NCBI GenBank assembly: GCA_002492725.1
Contig: DLAF01000054.1
Span: forward strand, 1-38,456
Direction of reading: 5' to 3'
Origin: Lachnospiraceae bacterium UBA7054
GTDB taxonomy: Bacteria; Bacillota; Clostridia; Lachnospirales; Lachnospiraceae
Length of the DNA: 38,456 nucleotides
Numbering within the stretch: the stretch's first letter is position 1; each line of letters opens with the position of its first letter. Shown one piece after another: positions 15,688-23,620 of the stretch. A program made the translations under genes and the position numbers. The notes under the pieces were generated by a model. It had not been told where the DNA came from, did no database searches, and was given only the letters and a program-made list of their open reading frames with translations.

Positions 15688-16614
15688 TTATTCCAGCAAT
15701 TCCTTTGCCGCCTGATAGGCTTCCACTGTCGTCCCCAGCCCCCTACAGGCATTCGCCAGATCCACCTGAAAGTTCTCCATGACATGGTCTATATTAGAGA
15801 TCAATGTACGAGCTATTCCTTGTTCTATTCCTTGTTCCATGCCTTTTCTGAGTCCACGTTCCTCCGCCCAATTTAACCTACGGTAATACTCATCACGGGC
15901 TTCCGACTGCATCCGTGCCTTTTCATCCGCCGACAATTCTTTATAGGTAAATACACACTCTCTGATGGTTTCGTTTTTTTCCGCCAACACCCGCATCTCC
16001 TCCCATGTCTGCGCCTTAAAGAGACGTGCCCAGTGATTAATCTCATTACTCTTCTCATTTTCTTCAGATTTGCTGCTCATCTGATTTAATTGTAGCACAC
16101 GAATAGACAGTTTGTCACTATATTTATGTGCGGTATCCAAATTATAGAAATAATATTCCAAATATAATTTTTTCGGAAAACCCTGCGGCGTAAAATTAAG
16201 GATTCCAATATGTATCGTTTCCTTCACATTCAAATATTTCTCACCTTTGTCCAATTGGTCAAACGTCCTGCACAGATATGCAAGAGATCTTTCCGGCCAG
16301 TTTCCCTCATCAAGCACCTGCATCTCAACATCCAAAATACGGCTGTCATTTAACTCCAACTTTAAATCAAGCATCATCATTTTCTCGTCAATCATGCCCC
16401 CGATTTCAACGGGATTCAAAATTCTGATTGCCGCAATCTCTTCCGGCTTCATCTGTAGCAAAGCGCATAACAGCCCCTTTAATGCCGTCTGATTCCTTTG
16501 CAGCACCGCTTTGAACATAAAGTCATTCGTCAGCGGATATTTCAGTCTTCCTGTCGGCAATTCCCGTAAACCACTTTCTTTAGCCGCATTGTCGGTTTTC
16601 GTTTCTCTTTGCAA
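15688..16614 (-). CDS. Rpn family recombination-promoting nuclease / PD-(D/E)XK transposase-like protein
   Basis: About 308 aa. It opens with LKYPLTNDFMFKAVL, the mark of the family, followed by LLCALL and a PD-(D/E)XK core: the D in MMMLDLKLE and the ExQ in ILDVEMQV. The C-terminal half is helical, with a repeated MEQGIEQGIA segment. E. coli RpnA is a DNA endonuclease that raises RecA-independent recombination. The start is uncertain. A TTG at 16614 has AGAGAGG 6 nt upstream. A TTG at 16671 also keeps the frame but has no site. I see no inverted repeats or target duplication around it, so it is listed as a gene, not a mobile element. Confidence 0.87.
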   Translation of the reverse strand: MQRETKTDNAAKESGLRELPTGRLKYPLTNDFMFKAVLQRNQTALKGLLCALLQMKPEEIAAIRILNPVEIGGMIDEKMMMLDLKLELNDSRILDVEMQVLDEGNWPERSLAYLCRTFDQLDKGEKYLNVKETIHIGILNFTPQGFPKKLYLEYYFYNLDTAHKYSDKLSIRVLQLNQMSSKSEENEKSNEINHWARLFKAQTWEEMRVLAEKNETIRECVFTYKELSADEKARMQSEARDEYYRRLNWAEERGLRKGMEQGIEQGIARTLISNIDHVMENFQVDLANACRGLGTTVEAYQAAKELLE

Positions 16615-16731
16615 TCCATTCCTCTCTTTCCAGAGGTTCCCATATCCCGACCATACAGAAGACTTTCCCAAGCCGGCTATATCAAACCTCTACTACTACT
16701 GTTGCTGTTTACCGTTACTCTCGGAAATCTA

Positions 16732-16768
16732 AAGCGAAACGCTTCTTTTGATGCCCGTAGGGCAAAAG
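16732..16768. other. Intergenic stretch with two weak hairpins
   Basis: The 222-bp gap between the methyltransferase and Rpn genes holds AAGCG-AAA-CGCTT (16732-16744) and an imperfect CTTTT/GCCC-GTA-GGGC/AAAAG stem (16745-16768). Neither is followed by a convincing T-run. No gene is seen in the gap. Confidence 0.3.
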
Positions 16769-16836
16769 ATAAAAAAGATGTTCCAAGTGATATCAGGATA
16801 GCACATTTAGGAAGACTGTGCAAGCCTTCCCGTTCT

Positions 16837-17604
16837 TTAAAGTTTTCTCGCCTTAAAGCACATCGAGATTGGACACATTCTGGCCTTTCTCGCTTTTATG
16901 CTCATATCATCCAAATTTTCCATCGTATCCCGGTCATTCTGCTCTACCATCTGCTCGATCACGAACCCGGCATCCGCCAGCGCATTGATGTAGGTAGATA
17001 TTTTGCGATTACACAGGATGATCTCACTGTCATGGACAGGCATCTTAAAATAGGATTCGTCAAAGTAACTTTTTGTTAAAATCAACTGATCCTCTTCAAT
17101 CACATCCCTCTCTTCACAGGACCATGCAACGCAATAATGCAGTGTATGATGCCAGCTGAAAATAAAGGTCCCGTCTTTTTTCAGATAGGAAGCTATTTTT
17201 CGGAATGTTCCCGGCAGATTCGTCGTCCATCCGATTCCGTAGATGGAATACACATAATCAAAATAATCGGTTGGAATCCCGGTATCTTCTTCCATGGACG
17301 CGCAGAGCAGTTTTGCCTGATAACCGTTTTGTTTTAAGTATTCTTCAGCATGCGCAAGCTGCTCTTTCGAGAAATCCAATCCCCAAAGTTCCTCCGCTTT
17401 TCTGTCTGCCAGATACTTTAAGGAATGACCACTTCCGCAACATATTTCCAACACTTTTTTTCCTGCCACATCCCGAAAAAAATGCAGCTCATCCTCCGTG
17501 ACGAATTTGACCCCGTATTCCGGTAAAGCAGTCGTGCCAAACCAAAAATCCGCATGCTCATTCCAGTATTTTTTATTATGGTCAATTATGTTCTCCTTGT
17601 CCAT
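16837..17604 (-). CDS. Class I SAM-dependent methyltransferase
   Basis: A 255-aa Rossmann-fold methyltransferase. Motif I is VLEICCGSGH (residues ~51-60), the acidic residue after strand 2 is in LWGLDFSKEQ, and motif post-II is in YFDYVYSIYGIGW. The C-terminal third, including HHTLHYCVAW and RKISTYINALADAGF, resembles small-molecule methyltransferases of the UbiE/BioC type. The substrate cannot be inferred. GGAG lies about 12 nt before the ATG at 17604. It has the same strand as the neighbouring kinase-like and GNAT genes, but the 84-bp gap shows no shared signal. Confidence 0.9.
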   Translation of the reverse strand: MDKENIIDHNKKYWNEHADFWFGTTALPEYGVKFVTEDELHFFRDVAGKKVLEICCGSGHSLKYLADRKAEELWGLDFSKEQLAHAEEYLKQNGYQAKLLCASMEEDTGIPTDYFDYVYSIYGIGWTTNLPGTFRKIASYLKKDGTFIFSWHHTLHYCVAWSCEERDVIEEDQLILTKSYFDESYFKMPVHDSEIILCNRKISTYINALADAGFVIEQMVEQNDRDTMENLDDMSIKARKARMCPISMCFKARKL

Positions 17605-17688
17605 ATCTGCTTACGTCTCCATATTTTTCTCTATTTCTGCGTTGCTTTTCGCTCAGCCTGTCTGCGATTCTCATTAATTTCAACTCTA

Positions 17689-18060
17689 TCATTTGACAAT
17701 ATCTATGATTTCTTCAACGATGGTCTCCACGTTTTTCGTACCGTCGATCACATAATCGGAAGAAGGCTGTATATCTTTAAACATCTGCACATATGCTACC
17801 CTCTCATACTCTAAATATCCTTTCAGATTGCCCCTTATCTCTTCCCCCATAATCTTTATGATATCTTTCTCTAACGGCGCAAGGTTCCAAACATTGTAAT
17901 CAGCGCCATCCTGCACCCATTGATAAAAATCATCCACTTCCCCTTCAAATTGATACGCATCAAAATGAAACGACTGCGCATTGGGCAGTCGTTTTGCTAT
18001 CTCCTTTACGATTGTTGTTTTTCCGCCGGCTGTCACGGCGGCAACCGCGATCACTTTCAT
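17689..18060 (-). CDS. P-loop nucleoside kinase-like protein with internal deletion
   Basis: The first ~68 residues (AVTAGGKTT P-loop, FHFDAYQFEGEVDDFYQW, GADYNVWNLAPLEKDI) and the last ~50 (GYLEYERVAYVQMF, SSDYVIDGTKNVETIVEEI) match a uridine kinase-like P-loop family known in Firmicutes, usually about 180 aa. The middle, which should carry the Walker B strand and the R-rich lid (a FIDTPLDIAMARR-type segment), is missing, and the halves are joined in frame. At 123 aa the protein is about 55 residues short. It may be a decayed gene or a binding-only form. AAAGGAATTTT precedes the ATG. It sits between a methyltransferase and a GNAT gene. Confidence 0.7.
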   Translation of the reverse strand: MKVIAVAAVTAGGKTTIVKEIAKRLPNAQSFHFDAYQFEGEVDDFYQWVQDGADYNVWNLAPLEKDIIKIMGEEIRGNLKGYLEYERVAYVQMFKDIQPSSDYVIDGTKNVETIVEEIIDIVK

Positions 18061-18122
18061 AAAATTCCTTTCTCAATGATACAAGTCTATTTACGGATAA
18101 AGCGTTACACAATTACCTGCTG

Positions 18123-18605
18123 CTATAATTCTTTCTTCATATAACCGCAGGTAAAAGGAAAGAAATCATATTTTTCTGTCCCGATATGAATCGCTCCATT
18201 TTGTTCATACCATTTACGGAGAACCGTATTTTCCTCTACAATTCCAATCTTTACAATTCTGCATCCTGCATCTTTCGCAATGCCAAACGCATGCTCCAAT
18301 AGCTGTTTCCCGATCCCCCTGTGCCGGTAAGCAGGCAGCACCGCAAGGTTATTCAATTCACATTCCCTGTTTTCCTGCAATAATAAAGAATAATAGCCGC
18401 GTAAACTCCCTTCTTCTTCAAAGACAAACATAGGTCTGTGTTCCCCGTCTATGTGCCAATACAGTCGGTCAGCCGTGACAGCAAAGGCGGTAAATCTCGG
18501 CGCATTTTCTACGGTCAGCCCAAACTCGTTTGCAACTGTCATAAAACTCTCTTGGATCAGCTCTACAACAACCGGTACTTCATCGCGCATCATTTCTCGA
18601 ATCAT
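18123..18605 (-). CDS. GNAT family N-acetyltransferase
   Basis: A 160-aa GNAT enzyme. It begins MIREMMRDEVPVVVELIQES, with the loop and strand order of the fold. Motif A is ELNNLAVLPAYRHRGIGKQL, with the acetyl-CoA loop RHRGIG complete. The end WYEQNGAIHIGTEKY is the usual beta-bulge region. The substrate is unknown. GGAGGAGG lies 7 nt before the ATG at 18605. A Nudix gene lies 53 bp upstream on the same strand, so the two may be co-transcribed. Confidence 0.92.
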   Translation of the reverse strand: MIREMMRDEVPVVVELIQESFMTVANEFGLTVENAPRFTAFAVTADRLYWHIDGEHRPMFVFEEEGSLRGYYSLLLQENRECELNNLAVLPAYRHRGIGKQLLEHAFGIAKDAGCRIVKIGIVEENTVLRKWYEQNGAIHIGTEKYDFFPFTCGYMKKEL

Positions 18606-18658
18606 TTTTCAGTCCTCCTCCATTACTACACGATTTCGTATAACATGCCTTTTCCCCT

Positions 18659-19186
18659 CTACAAACTCTGGTTCTCATTCTGCATATATTCCTGAATCAG
18701 CAGTAATGTTTTATACTCCCGCAGATTCCATTCCATCTTTTTTCTGGTTTTCAGTCTGGCTTCGTTTTTTGCAATAGCTTCATCAAGCGAATACAATACC
18801 GGCCGAAAACCGTGTTTCCTTTCATTCTCACTATATTCGCATTCCTGCTTATTACTCCCTTCCACATCGCAAAAATATAAGCGGCTGATTTGATGCCATA
18901 TCATATCCTCGTAAGCAGACAGGCGTTTTTCCTCAATTTCACCGAAAGGAACGACCGAATCAGGTACAACGGCAAACCCCGTTTCTTCCTTGACTTCCCG
19001 AAATAAGGTCTGCAGATCGACCTCCCCGTCTTCCATACCGCCGCCTGGAAGTTTTACTTCGCCAAGCTTATCTTCGATCATCAGTAATCTGCCATCTATA
19101 AAGATGATCCCTCTGACAGCGATGCGAAAGATTTCCGGCAACTCGTCGCTATAGTTCTTTTCATCCATCGTAAGTATCTTTTTCAT
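18659..19186 (-). CDS. Nudix hydrolase
   Basis: A 175-aa protein with a perfect Nudix box at residues 49-71 (G-x5-E-x7-REV-x-EE-x-GF), preceded by the LPGGG loop. The N-terminal strand IAVRGIIFIDGRLLMIEDK is standard. Members hydrolyse nucleoside diphosphates linked to another group, using Mg2+ held by the box glutamates. The substrate type cannot be set from these residues. AGAGGA lies just before the ATG at 19186. It is followed by a GNAT gene on the same strand. Confidence 0.92.
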   Translation of the reverse strand: MKKILTMDEKNYSDELPEIFRIAVRGIIFIDGRLLMIEDKLGEVKLPGGGMEDGEVDLQTLFREVKEETGFAVVPDSVVPFGEIEEKRLSAYEDMIWHQISRLYFCDVEGSNKQECEYSENERKHGFRPVLYSLDEAIAKNEARLKTRKKMEWNLREYKTLLLIQEYMQNENQSL

Positions 19187-19227
19187 TTATTCCTCTGCAT
19201 CCACTCTCTCAATTTTAAAGATAACAT

Positions 19228-20253
19228 TTATACGCTTACTTTCCCCGCCAGCACGTTCTTATAATCCTCCAGATTCTTTGCTAAGAGTGTCGGTGTATCC
19301 AGGTTGTAGGGACATTTCCCCTTACACTGGTTACAGTGCAGGCACGCCTCAATCTTGCCCATCTTCTCCTGCCATTCCTCGCCCAGATAACCCGCCGAAG
19401 GCGCTCTGCGAAGAAGCAGCGACATCCGCGCGCATGTATTGATTTCAATCCCTACCGGGCAGGGCATACAGTAGCCGCAGCCCCGGCAGAACTCGCCTAA
19501 AAGCTCCGTCCTGTCCTTATCAATCAATGCCTTGAGCTCCTCCGTCATAGCAGGCGGATTGTCTATGTAAGAGAGAAACTCGTCAAGCTCCGCCTCCCTC
19601 TGCACGCCCCAGATCGGCAGAACATTGTCAAACTGCGCCAGATACGCATAAGCTGCCGCCGAGTTGGTGATCAGACCGCCGGAAAGAGCTTTCATGGCAA
19701 TAAAGCCCATGTCTGCTGCCTTACATTTCTCCACCAGCTCAATATCCTTGTCCGTCGCCAAATAGCAGAAAGGAAACTGCAATGTCTCATAGAGTCCGCT
19801 GTCTATGGCCTCATGCGCCACTGCAAGACGATGGTTTGTGATACCGATATGCCTTATCTTCCCCTGCGCCTTCGCCTGTAAAGCCGCATCGTAAAGGCCG
19901 CTCTCATCCCCAGGCTTCGGGCAGAAGCCCGGATTGTGGAACTGGTAGATATCAATATAATCTGTTTTCAGATTGGTGAGGCTGGTCTCTAAGTCCTTCC
20001 GGAACCCTTCCGCATTCTGCGCCCCCGTCTTGGTAGCGATAAAAACCTTTTCCCTCATCCCTTCAAAGGTAAGTCCCACCTTATGCTCACTGTCCGAATA
20101 CCACCTGGCCGTATCAAAAAAAGTGATGCCGTTCTCATAAGCTTTGCGCAGAAGCTTCACCGCCTCCTCGTCACTGATCCGCTGGATCGGCAGTGCACCG
20201 AACGCGTTCTTATTCGTCTCAATCCCTGTTTTTCCCAGTTTTACCGTCTGCAT
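19228..20253 (-). CDS. Aldo/keto reductase with C-terminal 4Fe-4S ferredoxin domain
   Basis: The first ~250 residues form an AKR TIM barrel with the catalytic tetrad D47 (FFDTA), Y52 (ARWYSDSE), K75 (ATKT) and H106 (QFHN). The C-terminal ~90 residues add two cysteine clusters, CRGCGYCMPCPVG and CLHCNQCKGKCP, which fit two 4Fe-4S centres. Such fused AKRs are common in anaerobes and probably take electrons from ferredoxin as well as, or in place of, NADPH. Length (341 aa) is normal. GGGAGGAG precedes the ATG at 20253. It sits immediately downstream of the TerY-related cluster on the same strand (93-bp gap), but no functional link is evident. Confidence 0.93.
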   Translation of the reverse strand: MQTVKLGKTGIETNKNAFGALPIQRISDEEAVKLLRKAYENGITFFDTARWYSDSEHKVGLTFEGMREKVFIATKTGAQNAEGFRKDLETSLTNLKTDYIDIYQFHNPGFCPKPGDESGLYDAALQAKAQGKIRHIGITNHRLAVAHEAIDSGLYETLQFPFCYLATDKDIELVEKCKAADMGFIAMKALSGGLITNSAAAYAYLAQFDNVLPIWGVQREAELDEFLSYIDNPPAMTEELKALIDKDRTELLGEFCRGCGYCMPCPVGIEINTCARMSLLLRRAPSAGYLGEEWQEKMGKIEACLHCNQCKGKCPYNLDTPTLLAKNLEDYKNVLAGKVSV

Positions 20254-20346
20254 TGTATTCTCCTCCCAATCATATTTTACATTTCATCCGATATCCGCGA
20301 AACAGCCGCTCTTGGCACCTTACGTATGCCGTATCGCTGCAATCTC

Positions 20347-20697
20347 CTACAGGTCTCCGCCGGATCCAAATCCGGATCCGTCATAACTGCCAAGTGTCCC
20401 CGACAGCCCGCACCAGTTACAGGTAAAATGAGAATCATTCCCGTTATGGCAGTTCAGTTTGCCGCAGTTACAGACCACAAAATCCTTCGTCCTGCAGTAC
20501 GGGCAGCCCGGATATCCGCTGTCAGGAAAAATCTGCCCGACAATCTTTGTCTCGTCGTAGTGCTCCCGCTTTGCGGTCGCCTCCTTTACGGGAAACGCCC
20601 ATGTATACTTCCATCCGTTTTCCATTTTTTCAAAACGGACGCCGTATATCTTGTTTCCTTCTTTACATTTGCTAAGGGCGATACGCGCTTCCCTCAT
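20347..20697 (-). CDS. TerY-C-like zinc-binding protein (stand-alone)
   Basis: About 116 aa. An N-terminal beta-rich part (KIYGVRFEKMENGWKYTWAF) leads into a cysteine cluster: CPYCRTKDFVVCNCGKLNC, then FTCNWCGLSGTLGSYDGSG. The spacing (CxxC, CxCxxxxC, CxxC) resembles the TerY-C metal-binding domain, which is normally fused to the C-terminus of a TerY vWA protein. Here it is a separate gene, 31 bp after the PP2C stop. The tail is Gly/Ser-rich. The ATG at 20697 is preferred, about 10 nt after AAAGGGG. ATGs at 20706 and 20724 are in frame but poorly spaced. It is likely the last gene of the cluster. Confidence 0.75.
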   Translation of the reverse strand: MREARIALSKCKEGNKIYGVRFEKMENGWKYTWAFPVKEATAKREHYDETKIVGQIFPDSGYPGCPYCRTKDFVVCNCGKLNCHNGNDSHFTCNWCGLSGTLGSYDGSGFGSGGDL

Positions 20698-20728
20698 AAC
20701 AACCATACCCCTTTCAAAACCCATTCCT

Positions 20729-21559
20729 CTACTGTTCCTGCTCTGACTCATAGGCAAATAATGCCGTGATATCGTCACCGCACCCCATCTCACTTGTCTC
20801 CTGCAGCCATGCTTTCAGCCGGTCAGACACCGCCTTCACACCGTGTTCTTTCAGTAAAGCATAATAATCCGCACAGGTCTTTTGAAACTCTTCTTCATTT
20901 TTATAACTGTTGGAAAGTCCGTCCGAGGAAAGCAGATACATAACGGGTTTTCTTTCGTTCTCTTCCCGTTTCCGAATCAGTGTAATTGCTTTCTTCCATG
21001 ACTCCGCCTTGCTGAGCGAGTGGGTTTCCGTGCCAAGAATCTTATCTGCCTCAATAACGCTGTACACGCCGGACTCCGACACCTTCATGATATCGCCGTC
21101 ACCAAGTTGAAAAGCAAAGAGAAATTCCCCCGTAATGACGAGCCCTAAAAGTGTGCTTCCGTAAAGCTTATAAACCGCATCCCTGTCTATTATGCCGTCC
21201 GCGCCCACAGGAATTTCCCGTCTGCACTTCTTATGAAGACGCAGGATTCTCCGTTTCCACTCGGTGTCAATCTCCTGCGCAATCTTGGTATCGCCCTCCC
21301 GCTTCAAAAAAGTAAAAAGGGTCTCTGTCTGTCCGGCATAAGTCTCCAGATAATCTCCCATGATTTTGCAAAATACATTGACAGCCGCAAAGGAACCCGT
21401 CTTACTGTAGGGGCAGGATTCGCTTCCATGCCCGTCCGCCACCGCCAGAATCACCGCATCTTCATCTAAGATCACTTTTTTCAGGCTGTCCTGACATTCC
21501 CTGCCGCTTCGTATATGGGATGCGCCCCGCACCGATGCGCCAAATACGCTTCGTCTCAT
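20729..21559 (-). CDS. PP2C-family Ser/Thr protein phosphatase
   Basis: A 276-aa soluble PP2C/SpoIIE-fold phosphatase. Motifs in order: GASHIRSGRECQD (residues ~12-24), the metal-site VADGHGSE (~40-47), YGSTLLGLVI, the QLGDGD strand, LSSDGLSNS and the C-terminal metal motif MGCGDDITA. All metal-binding aspartates are present. It would remove phosphate from proteins modified by the kinase encoded upstream. This set of kinase, phosphatase and TerY vWA matches the TerY-P triad. The ATG at 21559 follows AAAGG at 8 nt. A 141-bp gap with two hairpins separates it from the vWA gene. Confidence 0.92.
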   Translation of the reverse strand: MRRSVFGASVRGASHIRSGRECQDSLKKVILDEDAVILAVADGHGSESCPYSKTGSFAAVNVFCKIMGDYLETYAGQTETLFTFLKREGDTKIAQEIDTEWKRRILRLHKKCRREIPVGADGIIDRDAVYKLYGSTLLGLVITGEFLFAFQLGDGDIMKVSESGVYSVIEADKILGTETHSLSKAESWKKAITLIRKREENERKPVMYLLSSDGLSNSYKNEEEFQKTCADYYALLKEHGVKAVSDRLKAWLQETSEMGCGDDITALFAYESEQEQ

Positions 21560-21605
21560 ATACAACACCTTTCTGTCAAGTTACCGCTCACTTCTACAAC
21601 AATGC

Positions 21606-21633
21606 AGAGAATGCCGCATTTCAGGCATTCTCT
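21606..21633. repeat. Perfect 10-bp hairpin between vWA and PP2C genes
   Basis: AGAGAATGCC (21606-21615) pairs with GGCATTCTCT (21624-21633) around an 8-nt loop. No T-run follows on either strand, so it does not look like a standard terminator. Confidence 0.65.
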
Positions 21634-21634
21634 T

Positions 21635-21701
21635 ACGTGAAACTTAGTACTTCTTGGCGTCTCGTCCTATGGCGAGACGTCTTTAGAAGTACTTTTCACG
21701 T
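21635..21701. repeat. Long imperfect hairpin overlapping the TerY-like stop codon
   Basis: Three paired blocks are nested: ACGTGAAA with TTTCACGT (21635-21642 / 21694-21701), GTACTTC with GAAGTAC (21647-21653 / 21686-21692), and CGTCTCG with CGAGACG (21658-21664 / 21673-21679), with an 8-nt loop. The right arm includes a 22-nt sequence repeated at 36210-36231. Confidence 0.7.
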
Positions 21702-22417
21702 CACCATACGTCCCCTTCTTCAATATCGTCTAAATCAGGAATCCTGCCTCCCATATCGACAATAACAGGCGCATCGCCATCCTGAGCCGCCGTATCCGCT
21801 GCGATACTGGCCGGCGCCGACACTAAAGATGCCGCCGTGGATGCCCATTTAATCATCTTGGTGAGAGCCGCCGCGTTATTTGCCTGCAGCACCAGCTCCT
21901 TATTACCCGTAAACTCCTCTAAAACGGCGTCGTCCGCATCCTGCCCGATGGAAATGGCAATCTTGACCGCCTTCTTTCCCCATGGCAGCTTCTTTAACTG
22001 TTCCAAAGGCTTTTTATAATCGTCCGTCGGTTGTCCGTCAGACAAAAGCACAAGCACGGGCGGAAGCGCCCTGTCTGACATGGGCGGGATTGTAAGCTGC
22101 GCTGCCAGAAGTTCAAACGCCTTGCCTAAATCGGTCACACCCACGGCCTCCAGATCGTCCCACGCAAAATCCTCCACATTGACCGGATTGGTCGTAACCC
22201 AGGACGCACCCGTGGAAAATTTCAAAGTCCGTATCATCAGCTGCGCGTTCGGATTATTTTCCGCCGCAGACACCATCTCCGGTATGGTGGACTGAATTGC
22301 ATGATTCACTGTGCCGATTTTCTCCCCGTACATGGATCCGGAACAATCCACGATCCAAAAAAAGTGAAGCGGTCTGCTCGCCAGTTCTCCTCCCGGTCTT
22401 TTCAGTTCTCCCATCAT
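21701..22417 (-). CDS. TerY-like von Willebrand factor A domain protein
   Basis: A 238-aa cytosolic vWA protein. The MIDAS metal site is visible as DCSGS (residues 24-28), the Thr in VGVTDLGKAF and the Asp in LLSDGQPTDD. The whole domain follows TerY (FFWIVDCSGSMYGEKIGTVN, KIAISIGQDADD). The C-terminal ~40 residues are acidic (PDLDDIEEGDVW), where TerY-C would be in a fused protein. TerY proteins are predicted to assemble complexes around a kinase and phosphatase in stress responses. GGAGGAACG precedes the ATG. The gene lies 15 bp downstream of the LRR gene. Confidence 0.9.
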   Translation of the reverse strand: MMGELKRPGGELASRPLHFFWIVDCSGSMYGEKIGTVNHAIQSTIPEMVSAAENNPNAQLMIRTLKFSTGASWVTTNPVNVEDFAWDDLEAVGVTDLGKAFELLAAQLTIPPMSDRALPPVLVLLSDGQPTDDYKKPLEQLKKLPWGKKAVKIAISIGQDADDAVLEEFTGNKELVLQANNAAALTKMIKWASTAASLVSAPASIAADTAAQDGDAPVIVDMGGRIPDLDDIEEGDVW

Positions 22418-22432
22418 CGTTCCTCCTTCATT

Positions 22433-23620
22433 TTATGCTTCCCTACATCTGATCTGCTGCGCCCTGGCATACTGCATCGCGTAAGAGCCCAAATTGCAGC
22501 GAATGGTAAAATTCTCATGCCGCTCGTCAACTTCCCCGAACGTCTTCAAAAAGCCTGTTCCTTTTCCGCCTCCGATTTCGACCACGGAATCCGGTATATA
22601 AATACTTTCCAACCCTTTACAACCCGCAAAAGCGCCCTCATCAATGGCTGCCACACCTTCCGGCAGATCAACCGTCCGCAAAGCATCGCAGCCTTCAAAT
22701 GCCGATATCCGAACCGCGTCCAACTCCCGCGGAAACACAACTTCCCGCAGGCTTTTGCACCAGCGGAACGTGTTTTCCCTGATTTCCTTCAATTTGTCCG
22801 GCAGCACGGCCCGTTTCAACTGCCCGCAGCCGGCAAAGCTGTTTTCCCCGATATATTTCACGCTGTCCGGCACCGTAATGGACTCCAAGCCGCTGTACTC
22901 AAACGCGCCCTCATATTTGATCTCGCTGCCTAAGATTTTAGGACAACCGGTAGTATCCGTGCTGCCGATGCCCCGCAGTGACCCCGGCAGCGATACCTCT
23001 TTTAAGCCCCTGCAATTTAAAAATGCACCATTACCCAGAATTTCAATTCCCTCGGATATCATGATCTTCTCAATGCCGACACACCCCTTAAAGGCATAGT
23101 TACCGACCGCTATTACTTTTTTCCCCTCAATCACATTGGGAATCACCACCACAGGCTCATCGAAATCCACATATTTTAGAATCCGCAGTCCTCTTGAAGT
23201 CTCCTCGTATTCATACAGGTTGTCGCTCTCACAGGGCATCCACTCTTTCCGGGCGGATGCAGTCTGCCCGTCTGCAGGAATCGACGTTTCTTCCTTTTGC
23301 CCGCCTTTCCCGTCTATTGACAGTCCCATTGCCCTTGCCCAGGCCATAACGGCGGCCTCGGCGCTTTTTGTACGGATATCATAACCTTGCTCAATGGATC
23401 TGACAAAGCGGTGCAGCGTCATGTGATCCAGCTGCCCGAGCTCCTGCATTTCACTTACAATGCCGTCGTCAAACACAATCAGTAAAAGGTTTCTCTTCCG
23501 TCTGTCCTGTGGAAAGAAATCCAAAAGAAGAGCCTGCAACCTCTTTCTGTCAGAAAGCGCATCGGGATAATCCTGTATCAAGCCCGCTAACACCTTATCG
23601 TCTTCCATGCCTGCCCTCAT
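22433..23620 (-). CDS. BspA-type leucine-rich repeat protein
   Basis: About 395 aa. Residues ~1-100 are helical and unassigned (LIQDYPDALSDRKRLQALLL, NLLLIVFDDGIVSEMQEL). A low-complexity linker follows, and then from ~150 onward there are about seven LRR_5 repeats of the type AFxGCxxLxxIxIPxSVxxI (GNYAFKGCVGIEKI, GENSFAGCGQLKRA, SAFEGCDALRTVDLPEG, GAFAGCKGLESIYIPDS). There is no signal peptide, so it should act inside the cell as a protein-binding module. The ATG at 23620 overlaps the kinase stop by 4 bp (ATGA), and an ATG at 23608 is an alternative. It sits within the kinase/vWA/phosphatase set. Confidence 0.88.
   Translation of the reverse strand: MRAGMEDDKVLAGLIQDYPDALSDRKRLQALLLDFFPQDRRKRNLLLIVFDDGIVSEMQELGQLDHMTLHRFVRSIEQGYDIRTKSAEAAVMAWARAMGLSIDGKGGQKEETSIPADGQTASARKEWMPCESDNLYEYEETSRGLRILKYVDFDEPVVVIPNVIEGKKVIAVGNYAFKGCVGIEKIMISEGIEILGNGAFLNCRGLKEVSLPGSLRGIGSTDTTGCPKILGSEIKYEGAFEYSGLESITVPDSVKYIGENSFAGCGQLKRAVLPDKLKEIRENTFRWCKSLREVVFPRELDAVRISAFEGCDALRTVDLPEGVAAIDEGAFAGCKGLESIYIPDSVVEIGGGKGTGFLKTFGEVDERHENFTIRCNLGSYAMQYARAQQIRCREA

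Noticed and set aside
15688..16671. An insertion sequence around the Rpn-family gene
   Set aside because: The family is sometimes labelled transposase, but I saw no terminal inverted repeats or target duplications nearby.
16732..16768. Terminator for the Rpn gene or methyltransferase gene
   Set aside because: The stems are short or bulged and no T-run follows on the correct side.
20083..20769. A 228-codon plus-strand open frame across the aldo-keto reductase start and TerY-C gene
   Set aside because: It spans two real minus-strand genes and the gap between them, with no motif.
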